Part shown: positions 1-8,560 of the stretch, piece by piece
Layout: each line of letters starts with the position of its first letter
Numbering within the stretch: position 1 is the stretch's first letter
NCBI GenBank assembly: GCA_045593265.1
Contig: JAZNWH010000105.1
Span: forward strand, 23,554 to 87,553
Origin: RGIG8497 sp045593265
GTDB lineage: Bacteria; Bacillota; Clostridia; RGIG6154
Length of the DNA stretch: 64,000 nt
Direction: 5' to 3'
The notes under the pieces: generated by a model
What the model was told of the DNA's origin: nothing
Seen by the model: the letters and a program-made list of their open reading frames with translations, nothing else
The model's database searches: none
Made by a program: the position numbers and the translations under genes

Positions 1-101
1 GTGCAGCAATTCTTGCAGAAAAGATGTTCAACAAGAAAGAATACAAAAAAATCGAACCAGACTATATGATTAAAGCTTATGTAGATCAGGAAAACAAATA
101 A
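1..101 (+). CDS. C-terminal end of a protein, possibly TsaB (partial)
   Basis: An open frame enters from the left edge and stops with TAA at 99-101, leaving about 32 residues. The tail contains an IEPDYMIKA stretch, which resembles the conserved P-x-Y-(L/M)-(R/I)-K ending of TsaB, the non-catalytic partner of TsaD in making t6A37 on tRNA. The following genes include sua5, rimI and tsaD, and clostridial tsaE-tsaB-rimI-tsaD operons are common, so context supports TsaB. The piece is too short for a firm call. The ribosome binding site of rpiB starts right at its stop codon, so the two are probably co-transcribed. Confidence 0.4.
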   Translation, partial: AAILAEKMFNKKEYKKIEPDYMIKAYVDQENK

Positions 102-113
102 AGGAGAAAGATT

Positions 114-554
114 ATGATAGCAATCGGTTGCGACCACGGTGGTCTTGAATTAAAGGAAAGTATAATTAAGCATCTTAAAGACAGAGGTTTTGAGGTTAAC
201 GATTTTGGTACATACACAAAAGAGTCAGTTGATTATCCTGATATTGCAGCAAAGGTTTGTCCTGAAGTCTTAAACGGGAAATGTGAATTCGGTATATTGA
301 TATGCGGAACAGGAATAGGTATTTCTATCGCTGCAAATAAACATAAAGGCATCCGTGCTGCTCTCTGTTCCGACCCGTACAGTGCTGCAAAAACTAAAGA
401 GCACAATAATGCAAATGTTATTTGTCTTGGTGGAAGAGTAACAGGTCCTGACCTTGCAAACACCATTGTAGATGCATATATTGATGCAAAATTCGAAGGG
501 GACAGACACGAAAAAAGAATCAAGAAAATTACAGATATTGAAAATAATCAATAA
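114..554 (+). CDS. rpiB: Ribose-5-phosphate isomerase B
   Basis: This cytosolic enzyme interconverts ribose 5-phosphate and ribulose 5-phosphate in the non-oxidative pentose phosphate pathway. The 146 residues match the usual RpiB length. Visible family marks are the N-terminal GCDHGG (residues 5-10), the phosphate-binding ICGTGIG with the likely catalytic Cys64 and Thr66, and the ring-opening His97 in KEHNNAN. An AAGGAGA ribosome binding site at 101-107 fixes the ATG start. The next gene begins 9 bases after its stop, so it belongs to the first + strand operon. Some RpiB-like proteins act on allose 6-phosphate or galactose 6-phosphate, but a single copy among housekeeping genes favours the ribose enzyme. 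Confidence 0.93.
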   Translation: MIAIGCDHGGLELKESIIKHLKDRGFEVNDFGTYTKESVDYPDIAAKVCPEVLNGKCEFGILICGTGIGISIAANKHKGIRAALCSDPYSAAKTKEHNNANVICLGGRVTGPDLANTIVDAYIDAKFEGDRHEKRIKKITDIENNQ

Positions 555-563
555 GGAGCAAAT

Positions 564-1058
564 ATGGAAAGAATTGATAAAATAAATTATTATCTTGACA
601 TAGCAGAAACAGTGCTTGAAAGAGGAACATGCCTCAGACGTAATTACGGAGCTATCATCGTTAAGAATGACGAAATTATTTCAACGGGATATGTAGGCGC
701 TCCAAGAATGAGAAAGAATTGTATTGATTTAGGTTATTGTCTGCGTCAGAAAATGAATATTCCACGTGGTACCCGTTATGAATTATGCCGTTCTGTTCAT
801 GCTGAAGCAAATGCAATAATCAGTGCTTCAAGACGTGATATGATTGGAGCAACTCTTTATCTTGTAGGAAGAGAAGTTGACAGTGGTGAATTGATTGAGA
901 ATGCATCCTCCTGTGCTATGTGTAAGCGTATGATTATCAATGCAGGAATTGAAAAAGTCTGTATAAGAAACACGAAGGATAAATATACAATTATTGACGT
1001 TAATGACTGGATTGAAAATGACGATTCTCTTGAAGTTCCAGCTAAGGAAGGTTATTGA
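564..1058 (+). CDS. comEB: Deoxycytidylate (dCMP) deaminase, ComEB type
   Basis: This enzyme converts dCMP to dUMP, feeding thymidylate synthesis. The 164-residue protein has the zinc-dependent cytidine/deoxycytidylate deaminase fold: HAEANA (zinc ligand His79, proton shuttle Glu81) and a CAMC pair (Cys117, Cys120). The usual proline before the first cysteine (PCxxC) is serine here (SSCAMC), a mild oddity that should not remove zinc binding. Start is ATG after AAGGAGC. Its TGA stop overlaps the ATG of sua5 by one base, suggesting translational coupling. The comEB name is by similarity to the Bacillus gene; no other competence gene is seen here. Confidence 0.88.
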   Translation: MERIDKINYYLDIAETVLERGTCLRRNYGAIIVKNDEIISTGYVGAPRMRKNCIDLGYCLRQKMNIPRGTRYELCRSVHAEANAIISASRRDMIGATLYLVGREVDSGELIENASSCAMCKRMIINAGIEKVCIRNTKDKYTIIDVNDWIENDDSLEVPAKEGY

Positions 1059-2080
1059 TGGATACACTTTTTGTAAAAGTAACTGTAGATGATACGAAAA
1101 ATTTAAAGCAAGCCTCCGATATTATAAAAAACGGAGGTCTTGTTGCGTTTCCTACCGAAACGGTTTACGGTCTTGGAGGTAACGGGCTTAACAGTAATGC
1201 TGTAAAAAATATTTTTGCTGCAAAGGGCAGACCTATGGACAACCCTTTAATTCTTCACATCTGCAGTCTCTCGCAGCTTGAAGGTCTTGTAAAAGAAGTT
1301 ACATCATGTGCAAAAACACTTATTGATAATTTCTGGCCGGGTCCTATGACATTAATTTTCAGAAAGAAAGACATTGTTCCTCCTGAAACTTCAGGAGGAC
1401 TAAATACCGTAGCAATTCGTTTTCCCGAAAATGAAATTGCTCAGAAGTTCATTGAATTCTGCGACTTACCTATCGCGGCACCGAGTGCCAATACGTCCGG
1501 AAGACCAAGTCCTACAAAAGCACAACATGTTTTTGAGGATATGAATGGCAAAATTGAAATGATACTTGATGGTGGTGAATGTGAAATAGGACTTGAATCC
1601 ACCGTAATCGATGTAACAGGTGAAAACCCGGTTATATGCCGACCCGGTGGTATAACTTTAGAGCAAGTGAAAAAATTCTTTCCTCTTGCCTGTTACGACA
1701 AGCATTTAACAGAAGAAAACAGTGCTGACTTCAAACCTATAAGTCCCGGTATGAAATATAAACATTATGCACCAAAGGGTGATTTAATTGTACTTGACGG
1801 AGATTTTGATAAAATCAAAGAAATAGTTTTAAATGATAAAGCTGCAGGTTTTATCACATTTGACCAGTACAGAATTACAAACTCTGAAAAGGAATTTTCT
1901 CTTGGCAATATTAACTCACCTCTTGATTGCAGCCACAGACTTTTTGATATTCTGAGAAAATGCGACTCTTTAGGCTTAGAAAAGATTTATTCAATGTGTC
2001 CACCCTCCGACGGAATTGGTTTTGCTCTTTGCAACAGACTGTTTAAAGCGGCAGGCGGAAAAATTATTAAACTGGATTGA
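1058..2080 (+). CDS. sua5: L-threonylcarbamoyladenylate synthase (Sua5/YrdC family)
   Basis: It makes threonylcarbamoyl-AMP from threonine, bicarbonate and ATP, the first step of t6A37 tRNA modification. The YrdC domain fills roughly residues 10-205, with the binding-site motif KGRPMDNPL near the start and the APSANTSG motif; the C-terminal Sua5 domain fills about 230-340, so this is the long Sua5 form rather than the short TsaC. I chose ATG 1058 over the in-frame TTG at 1055 because AAGGAAG (1044-1050) is seven bases upstream and the resulting TGATG overlap is typical. The partner tsaD lies two genes downstream in the same operon, consistent with one pathway. Confidence 0.92.
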   Translation: MDTLFVKVTVDDTKNLKQASDIIKNGGLVAFPTETVYGLGGNGLNSNAVKNIFAAKGRPMDNPLILHICSLSQLEGLVKEVTSCAKTLIDNFWPGPMTLIFRKKDIVPPETSGGLNTVAIRFPENEIAQKFIEFCDLPIAAPSANTSGRPSPTKAQHVFEDMNGKIEMILDGGECEIGLESTVIDVTGENPVICRPGGITLEQVKKFFPLACYDKHLTEENSADFKPISPGMKYKHYAPKGDLIVLDGDFDKIKEIVLNDKAAGFITFDQYRITNSEKEFSLGNINSPLDCSHRLFDILRKCDSLGLEKIYSMCPPSDGIGFALCNRLFKAAGGKIIKLD

Positions 2081-2084
2081 TTTT

Positions 2085-2534
2085 ATGGAATTTAAAATAG
2101 TTAAACTTGAAAGAAAACATCTTGCAGACTGCAATGAAATAGACCGTCTTTCTTTTTCATCGCCATGGTCTCCAAAGGAATTCGAAAAAGAGCTTGATAA
2201 TGCTATTGCTCATTATTTTGTAGCAGAGTCAGACGAGAAAGCTGTTGGATACGGTGGTTACTGGTGGACCTTTGATGAAGCACAGATTACCAACATTGCT
2301 GTACATCCCGATTTCAGAAAGCGGGGTGTCGGACAGGCTATTTTAGAAAAAATGATTGAAGAAGTTAATGATGGATTTGTTAAAACCCTTACCCTTGAAG
2401 TTCGAAAAAGCAATATTGCTGCACAGAACCTTTACAGGAAAATGGGATTTGTACAGGTCGGGCTTCGTCCTAAATACTATGAACGCACCGAAGATGCTGT
2501 TTTAATGACAAAGGAGATAGAATACATTGATTAA
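2085..2534 (+). CDS. rimI: Ribosomal protein S18-alanine N-acetyltransferase
   Basis: A 149-residue GNAT-fold acetyltransferase. RimI transfers acetyl from acetyl-CoA to the N-terminal alanine of ribosomal protein S18. The acetyl-CoA loop is seen as HPDFRKRGVGQAIL, and the C-terminal LEVRKSNIAAQNLYRKMGF is the classic RimI block. A longer in-frame reading into sua5 exists, but homology begins at MEFKIVKLE, so ATG 2085 is the likely start even though its ribosome binding site is weak, perhaps because translation is coupled to sua5, which ends four bases earlier. Its end overlaps the tsaD start by eight bases. The rimI-tsaD pairing is common in Firmicutes. Confidence 0.9.
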   Translation: MEFKIVKLERKHLADCNEIDRLSFSSPWSPKEFEKELDNAIAHYFVAESDEKAVGYGGYWWTFDEAQITNIAVHPDFRKRGVGQAILEKMIEEVNDGFVKTLTLEVRKSNIAAQNLYRKMGFVQVGLRPKYYERTEDAVLMTKEIEYID

Positions 2535-3528
2535 AATTCTTGCTATAGAAAGTTCCTGTGATGAAACTGCTGCAGCTGTTGTAGTTGACGGAATTAATGT
2601 GTTATCAAATGTTATAAACTCACAGGCTGAACTACATAAAAAATATGGTGGAGTTGTTCCTGAAGTGGCTTCAAGACTTCATGTAGAAGTAATTGATTCC
2701 GTTGTGCACGAGGCTTTAAAAAAGGCAGATATGACACTTGATGACATTGATGCTATAGCTGTTACTCACGCACCCGGACTTGTAGGTTCTTTACTTGTAG
2801 GTCTTTCTTATGCCAAAGGTCTTGCCTTTTCAGCAGGAAAGCCATTAATCGGTGTTCATCATATTGAGGGACATTTATCTGCAAATTATTTATCAGGACT
2901 CACCCCTCCCTTTGTAACATTAGTTGCTTCCGGTGGACACAGTCATATAATATATGTGGAAGATTATCGCAAATTCACCATTATGGGAAAAACCCGCGAT
3001 GATGCTGCCGGCGAAGCTTTTGATAAGGTTGCACGCGTCTTGGGGCTTCCGTATCCCGGTGGGCCTAATATTGACAAAGCTGCAAAAGACGGCTGTGCTA
3101 ATATTAAAATTACGAAACCAAAATTTCACGAGGAAACTCTTGATTTTTCTTTCAGTGGAATTAAGACCTTTATCATAAACTACGCTCACGGACTTGAACA
3201 AAAAAATATTCCTTTACCAATTAACGATATTGCTGCAAGCTTTCAAAATACTGTTGTGGAGATTCTAACGGATAATACTTTTGAAGCTGCAAAGCGAACT
3301 AAGGTTAACAAAATTGCACTTGCAGGTGGTGTTGCTGCAAACACAGCACTAAGAACTGCTTTTGAAGAGCGGGCAAAAAAAGAAGGCAAAGAATTTTATT
3401 GTCCCCCATTTGTTTATTGCACAGATAATGCTGCTATGATTGGTGCAGCGGCATATCATTACTATCTCGAGGGTAATTTTGCTGATATGAGTTTAAATGC
3501 AATACCATATAAACCTATAGGAGAATAA
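2527..3528 (+). CDS. tsaD: tRNA N6-adenosine threonylcarbamoyltransferase
   Basis: TsaD transfers the threonylcarbamoyl group to A37 of tRNAs reading ANN codons, working with TsaB and TsaE. The 333-residue protein shows the ASKHA ATPase fold: IESSCDETAAA at the N terminus, the metal-binding HxxxH in HHIEGH (His112, His116), LVASGGHS, SFSGIKT, and a late YCTDNAAMIG with the metal-ligand aspartate. Translation starts at TTG 2527, supported by AAGGAGAT at 2511-2518. It overlaps rimI by eight bases. The ribosome binding site of the next (broken) gene lies inside its last codons. Confidence 0.95.
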   Translation: MIKILAIESSCDETAAAVVVDGINVLSNVINSQAELHKKYGGVVPEVASRLHVEVIDSVVHEALKKADMTLDDIDAIAVTHAPGLVGSLLVGLSYAKGLAFSAGKPLIGVHHIEGHLSANYLSGLTPPFVTLVASGGHSHIIYVEDYRKFTIMGKTRDDAAGEAFDKVARVLGLPYPGGPNIDKAAKDGCANIKITKPKFHEETLDFSFSGIKTFIINYAHGLEQKNIPLPINDIAASFQNTVVEILTDNTFEAAKRTKVNKIALAGGVAANTALRTAFEERAKKEGKEFYCPPFVYCTDNAAMIGAAAYHYYLEGNFADMSLNAIPYKPIGE

Positions 3529-3530
3529 TT

Positions 3531-3788
3531 ATGCAATATTTAAAATTAACTCTTATAACGTGGAACATAATTGTGTTTTTATTATTTGCTGTTGATAAAT
3601 ACAAAGCTATAAAAAAGAAAAACAGAATTTCTGAATTCACACTGGTTTTCTGATCTGTTGCTGGTGGTGGATTAGGTGCAATACTCTCTATGATTATTTT
3701 CAATCATAAAACAAAAAAGCATAAATTCAGATTTTTTATACCCATAAGTCTTTTTATATGGATTTATATTTTCTTTTATGTCCTTTAA
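3531..3788 (+). pseudogene. DUF1294 family membrane protein interrupted by an in-frame TGA
   Basis: From ATG 3531, with a good GGAGA site in the tail of tsaD, the frame reads 40 codons, meets TGA at 3651-3653, and continues in the same frame for 44 more codons to TAA 3786-3788. The two halves together give a complete DUF1294 protein of about 85 residues: DKYKAIKKKNRISE before the stop, and GGGLGAILSMIIFNHKTKKHKF after it, which is the family's GG-x-LGA and FxHKTxxxKF signature. Two hydrophobic helices are visible. The stop sits where the family usually has a small hydrophobic residue, so a single TTA-to-TGA change could explain it. TGA terminates many other genes here, so recoding is unlikely. 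Either a recent pseudogene or a base-call error. Confidence 0.75.
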
Positions 3789-3813
3789 TTAAATTTGAAC
3801 GGAAGATAAAACA

Positions 3814-5121
3814 ATGAATTTTACCTATTTAACAATACTTATATTTACCCTTACTTGCCTCGTTATGATTGCAATGATTTTAAAAAAGCCAACTATTCAT
3901 TTAGGGAAAAGAGGATTTTCTTCTTATTGGGTTGTTGCTTTTTTAGGGGCGTTAACTATGCTTATATTTGGCAATATAACACCTTCGTTTACTGTAAATT
4001 CTATGCTTTCAAGCGGTTCTGTTAATCCAATAAAGATACTTGTTCTTTTTATTTCCATGACCTCAATTTCTGTGTTTCTCGACGAAACAGGTTTTTTCAA
4101 GTATCTTGCAGTTAAAACATTAAGACTTGCAGGAAACAGCCAGTATAAGCTATTTACGATGCTATATATAACGGTTTCTGTTTTAACGGTTTTTACATCC
4201 AATGATATAATTATACTTACCTTTACTCCGTTTATTTGTCATTTTGCCAAAAATGCAAACATAAACCCTGTTCCATATCTTACTTTGGAATTTGTTGCCG
4301 CAAATACGTGGAGCATGCTTCTTATAATCGGAAATCCTACAAATATTTATCTTGCATCTTATTTCAATACTGATTTTACAAGCTATACTAAAGTTATGGC
4401 ATTCCCTACTATTATGGCAGGACTTACTTCCCTTGTAGTTATGCTTTTGCTTTTCAGAAAAGATTTAAATAAAGAAACTGTTGTTTCCGATGTTAAAGCA
4501 GATGTTATTAACAAGCCTCTTATGATTATGGGTCTGTTCACTCTTGCTGTATGTACTGTAATGCTTGCTGTAGCATCTTATATTAATTTACAAATGTGGC
4601 TTATAAGTCTCATGTGTGCTTTTATTCTGTTCGTATGTGTATATGTTTTCAATAAGATAAATCACAATAGAAACAAAATAATAACTCATACTATGCAACG
4701 CGTTCCCTGGCAGCTTATCCCTTTTGTGCTTTCTATGTTTATTATGGTTATTGCTCTCGACTTTAACCATGTTACCAATTCAATTGCAAACATACTTTCA
4801 AAAATCCCTATGCCTGCCTTTACTTACACTTTCTCATCAGCGATTTTTGCAAACTTTCTTAACAATATTCCTATGAGTGTTCTTTTCTGTTCAGTTTCAC
4901 AGAATTCAGGATTCGGTCAATTAGCTGAATATGCAAGTATCATAGGTTCAAATATCGGTGCTTTAATCACACCGATAGGTGCATTGGCAGGAATTATGTG
5001 GACAGACATTTTAAGTGGTCTTAAGGTAAGGTACTCATTTAAAACATTTATTAAAAACGGGGTGTTGATTGCATTTCCCTCGCTTCTTGCCGCTGCTGCA
5101 GGTCTTAACTTTATATTTTGA
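3814..5121 (+). CDS. ArsB/NhaD-type (ion transporter superfamily) permease
   Basis: A 435-residue polytopic membrane protein with about 11 hydrophobic segments and little soluble sequence. The repeated glycine/asparagine-rich elements IGNPTNIYLA (around residue 170) and NFLNNIPMSVLF plus GSNIGALITPIGALAGIMW near the C terminus are the paired half-helix motifs of the ion transporter superfamily (ArsB, NhaD, CitMHS, SLC13). That establishes the superfamily but not the substrate; arsenite, sodium/proton exchange or a dicarboxylate are all possible. No ars genes are nearby. Start is ATG with GGAAGA upstream. It follows the broken DUF1294 gene by 25 bases and may be in the same transcript. Confidence 0.75.
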   Translation: MNFTYLTILIFTLTCLVMIAMILKKPTIHLGKRGFSSYWVVAFLGALTMLIFGNITPSFTVNSMLSSGSVNPIKILVLFISMTSISVFLDETGFFKYLAVKTLRLAGNSQYKLFTMLYITVSVLTVFTSNDIIILTFTPFICHFAKNANINPVPYLTLEFVAANTWSMLLIIGNPTNIYLASYFNTDFTSYTKVMAFPTIMAGLTSLVVMLLLFRKDLNKETVVSDVKADVINKPLMIMGLFTLAVCTVMLAVASYINLQMWLISLMCAFILFVCVYVFNKINHNRNKIITHTMQRVPWQLIPFVLSMFIMVIALDFNHVTNSIANILSKIPMPAFTYTFSSAIFANFLNNIPMSVLFCSVSQNSGFGQLAEYASIIGSNIGALITPIGALAGIMWTDILSGLKVRYSFKTFIKNGVLIAFPSLLAAAAGLNFIF

Positions 5122-5169
5122 AAATGTACTCTAATTTAAATCATCTTAAGAGAAAGGAAGAACTTATAA

Positions 5170-6003
5170 ATGAAAACAGGAATAGTAGGCTTAGGATTAA
5201 TAGGTGGTTCCTTTGCTAAAGCTTATAAAAAGGACGGACATCAGGTTTACGCGTATGACCTGAATGAAACTGTAACTGATTACGCAATTTCTTCAGGTGC
5301 TGTGGATTTTAAACTCGACAAGAAAAATATAAAAGAATGTGATTTAGTTATCATATGCATATATCCTAAAGCTGCAGTAGGCTTTTTAGAAGAATTTGCA
5401 CCTTATTTTTCAAAAACTTCCATTGTTATTGATACTTGCGGTACCAAAAGATATGTATGTGAAAAAGCTTTTCCATTGGCACAAAAATATGGCTTTACAT
5501 TTATTGGCGCCCATCCCATGGCAGGAACACATAATTCGGGATTTAAATATGCTAAAGAAACTATGTTTTCAGGTGCCCCTATGGTTTTAGTACCACAACC
5601 TGAAACAGAACCTGACATTCTCGAAAAAGTAACAGAAATGCTCTCTCCCTGCAGATTTGGACGTTACTCTGTTACAACAGCCGAAAAACATGACCAGATG
5701 ATTGCTTTCACATCACAGATGGCACATGTTGTTTCAAATGCTTTTATCAAAAGCCCTACAGCCTGTGTTCATAAGGGATTTTCAGCAGGAAGCTACAAGG
5801 ATTTAACGAGAGTTGCCTGGCTTAACCCGTCTATGTGGACAGAATTATTTCTCGAAAATAAAGATAATCTGATAAATGAAATAGACATTATGGTAAATGC
5901 TTTAAACAAATATAAAAAAGCTCTAAAGGATAATGATGAAAAGTATCTTTACGAGCTTCTTGATGAAGGTAAGAAGAGAAAAGAAATGGTTGATGGAAGA
6001 TAA
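5170..6003 (+). CDS. tyrA: Prephenate dehydrogenase
   Basis: It oxidatively decarboxylates prephenate to 4-hydroxyphenylpyruvate in tyrosine synthesis. The 277 residues hold an N-terminal Rossmann fold (GIVGLGLIGGSFAKA, residues 4-18), the DTCGTK substrate loop, the GAHPMAGTHNSGF catalytic block with the prephenate dehydrogenase histidine, and the late helical SHVVSNAF-type region. There is no C-terminal ACT domain and no fused chorismate mutase, so feedback control by tyrosine through ACT is not expected. Start is ATG after AGAAAGGAAGAA. It is the last gene of the first + strand block; a bidirectional hairpin terminator follows. Confidence 0.9.
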   Translation: MKTGIVGLGLIGGSFAKAYKKDGHQVYAYDLNETVTDYAISSGAVDFKLDKKNIKECDLVIICIYPKAAVGFLEEFAPYFSKTSIVIDTCGTKRYVCEKAFPLAQKYGFTFIGAHPMAGTHNSGFKYAKETMFSGAPMVLVPQPETEPDILEKVTEMLSPCRFGRYSVTTAEKHDQMIAFTSQMAHVVSNAFIKSPTACVHKGFSAGSYKDLTRVAWLNPSMWTELFLENKDNLINEIDIMVNALNKYKKALKDNDEKYLYELLDEGKKRKEMVDGR

Positions 6004-6066
6004 AAAAGGAAATATAAAAAAAGTTCATAATCGTAAAAATGCTTAAATTTAATATAATTAAAAGGA

Positions 6067-6095
6067 GACTGTAAAAAACTAAGTTTTTTACAGTC
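6067..6095. terminator. Bidirectional hairpin terminator between tyrA and the MATE gene
   Basis: GACTGTAAAAAACT (6067-6080) pairs perfectly with AGTTTTTTACAGTC (6082-6095). It lies between two converging genes, with CTTTT on the + side and a T-rich flank on the - side, so it can serve both. Confidence 0.8.
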
Positions 6096-6111
6096 CTTTT
6101 CACATTCACTA

Positions 6112-7479
6112 TTATAAATCTTCAACAAGAGTCTTTCTGTTTTTCCATTTTCCTGAGAAGAAATAAATCATACTTGGAATTGCAAAACCATATGGTGCAA
6201 GAGCATATCCAAGAACAAATCCATAAAATCCCCAATTAAACACCACACCGAAAAGCCAGCTTAATCCAATTCTTAAAAATACTCCATCAAGAAGTGCAAG
6301 TATCATACTAAAGCGTGCATTTCCTATCCCCTGAACAAAAGCTCCGCTGCCTCTCATTACAGCAAAGGCAGGAAACATCCATAATATTGCTTTTATAAAA
6401 GTCTTTGACATTTCGTGAACCTGATAATCGTCGGAGAATATCATAAACAGCTGTCTTCCAAACACTATGTAAAGCATCATAAATATCAGTGTAAGTATTC
6501 CTGAATATACCCAAGCCCAATACACAATATGTTTTGCACGGTTTTTCTCGCCTGCACCTATATTCTGACTTATCATAGGCATAGCCGCATGTTGTATTCC
6601 CTGAGAAATTTTATTTATTATATCGTCAATTCTTATACCTACGCCAAATGTTGCTGAAGCAACTACACCTACCTGATTTATTATTGAATTAACAAAAAGC
6701 ATTGATAAATTAATAAACCCCGACTGAATTGCCATAGGCGTTCCTAAGCTTATTATCATTTGTGCGCAATTCTTATCAATTTTAAAGCTCTCTTTCTTAA
6801 ACTCAAATCCAAAAGAGTGTCTATGTTTATACAAATACCATATAGAAAACAAAAACGAAACTGCCTGACCGATTATTGTTGCCCATGCTGCACCTGCAAC
6901 ACCAAATCCCATTATGCCTGTAAACAAAATATCAAGAACTAAATTTGTAACAGAAGCTATAACAATAAACAATAAAGGTCTTTTTGAATCTCCCATACCA
7001 CGAAGTACTGCAGACACCATATTATATCCCGCAGTAAAAAACAACCCTAAACCACATATAACAAGGTATTCTATTGCCATTTTATAAGACTCTGACGGAA
7101 CATTCATTACATTCAATATGCCTTTTCTGAACACAACACAGACAGTAGAAAATATTATCGCCAAAATAGTCAACAAGCAAAACAAAGTGCCTATAATATC
7201 ATTGAGTTTTTCACGTTTGTTTGAACCTATAGCCTGAGAAACAAGGACCTGACCTGCATTTGAAACTCCGAGACATATCATTGTAGCGAAATTCACTATC
7301 TGACTACTCAGGGAAACGGCTGATAAACCTGCTGTACCTACATAACGCCCCACAATCATCATATCAATTGTACTGTACAACACCTGCAACGCATTTGACA
7401 ACATAAACGGCAGCATAAAAAACAATAGCTGACGTGCTATATTTCCCTTAGTAAAATCTTTTGTAATACCGTTACTCAT
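6112..7479 (-). CDS. MATE family efflux transporter
   Basis: A 455-residue membrane protein with about 12 transmembrane helices arranged as two MatE repeats (roughly residues 15-180 and 240-410). Typical family stretches are the N-terminal NIARQLLFFMLPFMLSNALQ, the VGRYVGTAGLSAVSLSSQ segment after helix 2, and GAGEKNRAKH between the halves. MATE proteins export cationic drugs or metabolites with sodium or proton influx. Nothing in the sequence or neighbours gives a substrate. Start is ATG with GGAGAG seven bases upstream. It is a single-gene unit, closed by the shared terminator at 6067-6095. Confidence 0.88.
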   Translation of the reverse strand: MSNGITKDFTKGNIARQLLFFMLPFMLSNALQVLYSTIDMMIVGRYVGTAGLSAVSLSSQIVNFATMICLGVSNAGQVLVSQAIGSNKREKLNDIIGTLFCLLTILAIIFSTVCVVFRKGILNVMNVPSESYKMAIEYLVICGLGLFFTAGYNMVSAVLRGMGDSKRPLLFIVIASVTNLVLDILFTGIMGFGVAGAAWATIIGQAVSFLFSIWYLYKHRHSFGFEFKKESFKIDKNCAQMIISLGTPMAIQSGFINLSMLFVNSIINQVGVVASATFGVGIRIDDIINKISQGIQHAAMPMISQNIGAGEKNRAKHIVYWAWVYSGILTLIFMMLYIVFGRQLFMIFSDDYQVHEMSKTFIKAILWMFPAFAVMRGSGAFVQGIGNARFSMILALLDGVFLRIGLSWLFGVVFNWGFYGFVLGYALAPYGFAIPSMIYFFSGKWKNRKTLVEDL

Positions 7480-7611
7480 TTTATAAGCTCTCCAATTTAA
7501 ATAATAACTCTTTTAATTTGATCTGTTAAAATACCTTTTCATATAGAGTACAACAAATGTTAATATTTTTGCAACTACGGCATATTGTAACATATTTCCC
7601 CAAAAAATACA

Positions 7612-7646
7612 ACAAAAAAGTCAGAACACGCAAAATGTATTCTGAC
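7612..7646 (-). terminator. Rho-independent terminator after pdaA
   Basis: On the - strand GTCAGAA and TTCTGAC (outer bases 7646 and 7620) form a stem with a 13-base loop, followed by TTTTTT at 7619-7614. It lies just beyond the pdaA stop codon. Confidence 0.8.
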
Positions 7647-7658
7647 CTCTGATTTTTA

Positions 7659-8459
7659 TTAATTTATTTCTGTCAGGCTGCCAAAAGAATATCCGAGTTC
7701 TTCCCATCTTTGAAGAAGTTCATCCAGTATCATACCGTTTGTTTTTGATGTGGAATGAAGTAGCACAATCGCTCCGGGATGAATTCTTGTGAGTAACTTT
7801 GAAAAAGCTTCGTCTTTAGTAGGCTGTTGCTTATCTATCCAATCTACATAAGCAAGAGACCAGAAAAATGTTTTATACCCTAATTCCTTTGCCATAGCAA
7901 GATTTTCTTCACTGAATTTTCCCTGAGGAGGTCTGTAAAATTTAAGCATTTCCTGTCCTGTTGTTTTTTTATACAGTTCTTCAAGAGAAGTAAGCTCATC
8001 GCTGAATTTTTCTTTAGATGAAATTTTGCTCATATCGGGATGAGAATATGTATGATTTGCAACTATATGTCCCTCGTTACACATTCTTTTGACAATATCA
8101 GGATTTTTTTCAATATAGTTTCCTACCAGAAAAAATGTAGCTTTTACATCGTGCTTTTTAAGAGCGTCAAGAATTTGTTCTGTTGCACCGTTTTCATATC
8201 CTGCATCAAAGGTAAGATATATTCTTTTTTCGTCTGTAGGTGCAGTATAAAACGCATTATACTGTCTTAAAAATTCACTGTCTGCATTACCTACAGGCTT
8301 TTCCCCATTAGTCTTATAACTAAGTCCCCAGTCATTTGTTTTAATATTTGAAAAAACCGAAGTAACAAATCCATTTGCACAAAAGAAATACAAAGCAAAG
8401 CCTAACAAAAACAAAGTTACAGCATAAATTATATGCTTACGTTTTAAAACATAAATCAA
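7659..8459 (-). CDS. pdaA: Polysaccharide deacetylase, PdaA-like (spore cortex muramic delta-lactam formation)
   Basis: A membrane-anchored carbohydrate esterase family 4 protein. After one N-terminal transmembrane helix (about residues 10-30) comes the NodB domain with YLTFDAGYENG (metal-binding Asp85), HTYSHPDM (His136 and His140), and FYRPPQGKFS. The TFDAGYENG and RPPQGKF forms are those of PdaA, which removes the acetyl group from MurNAc before delta-lactam closure in the spore cortex, rather than of generic GlcNAc deacetylases. I prefer TTG 8459 to GTG 8468 because AGAGG sits eight bases before the TTG but overlaps the GTG. With spoIVB it supports a spore-forming host. Single gene with its own terminator. 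Confidence 0.85.
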   Translation of the reverse strand: MIYVLKRKHIIYAVTLFLLGFALYFFCANGFVTSVFSNIKTNDWGLSYKTNGEKPVGNADSEFLRQYNAFYTAPTDEKRIYLTFDAGYENGATEQILDALKKHDVKATFFLVGNYIEKNPDIVKRMCNEGHIVANHTYSHPDMSKISSKEKFSDELTSLEELYKKTTGQEMLKFYRPPQGKFSEENLAMAKELGYKTFFWSLAYVDWIDKQQPTKDEAFSKLLTRIHPGAIVLLHSTSKTNGMILDELLQRWEELGYSFGSLTEIN

Positions 8460-8492
8460 AAAAATCACCTCTAAAAAATTATAGTATTATAA

Positions 8493-8521
8493 TTGAAAAA
8501 TTATGACTTTTATGGTATACT
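8493..8521 (+). promoter_or_regulatory. Sigma-A type promoter of the ABC-F gene
   Basis: TTGAAA (8493-8498), a 17-base spacer and TATACT (8516-8521) stand 40 bases before the TTG start, with GGAAGGAGA at 8546-8553 as ribosome binding site. Confidence 0.75.
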
Positions 8522-8560
8522 ATAACAAGTATATAATTTTTAACGGAAGGAGATATTCTT

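Noticed and set aside
3651..3653. TGA recoded as selenocysteine or tryptophan in the DUF1294 gene
   Set aside because: Many genes in the window end in TGA, including tyrosine-pathway neighbours and ruvB, and DUF1294 proteins do not use a catalytic cysteine there. A mutation or read error is simpler.
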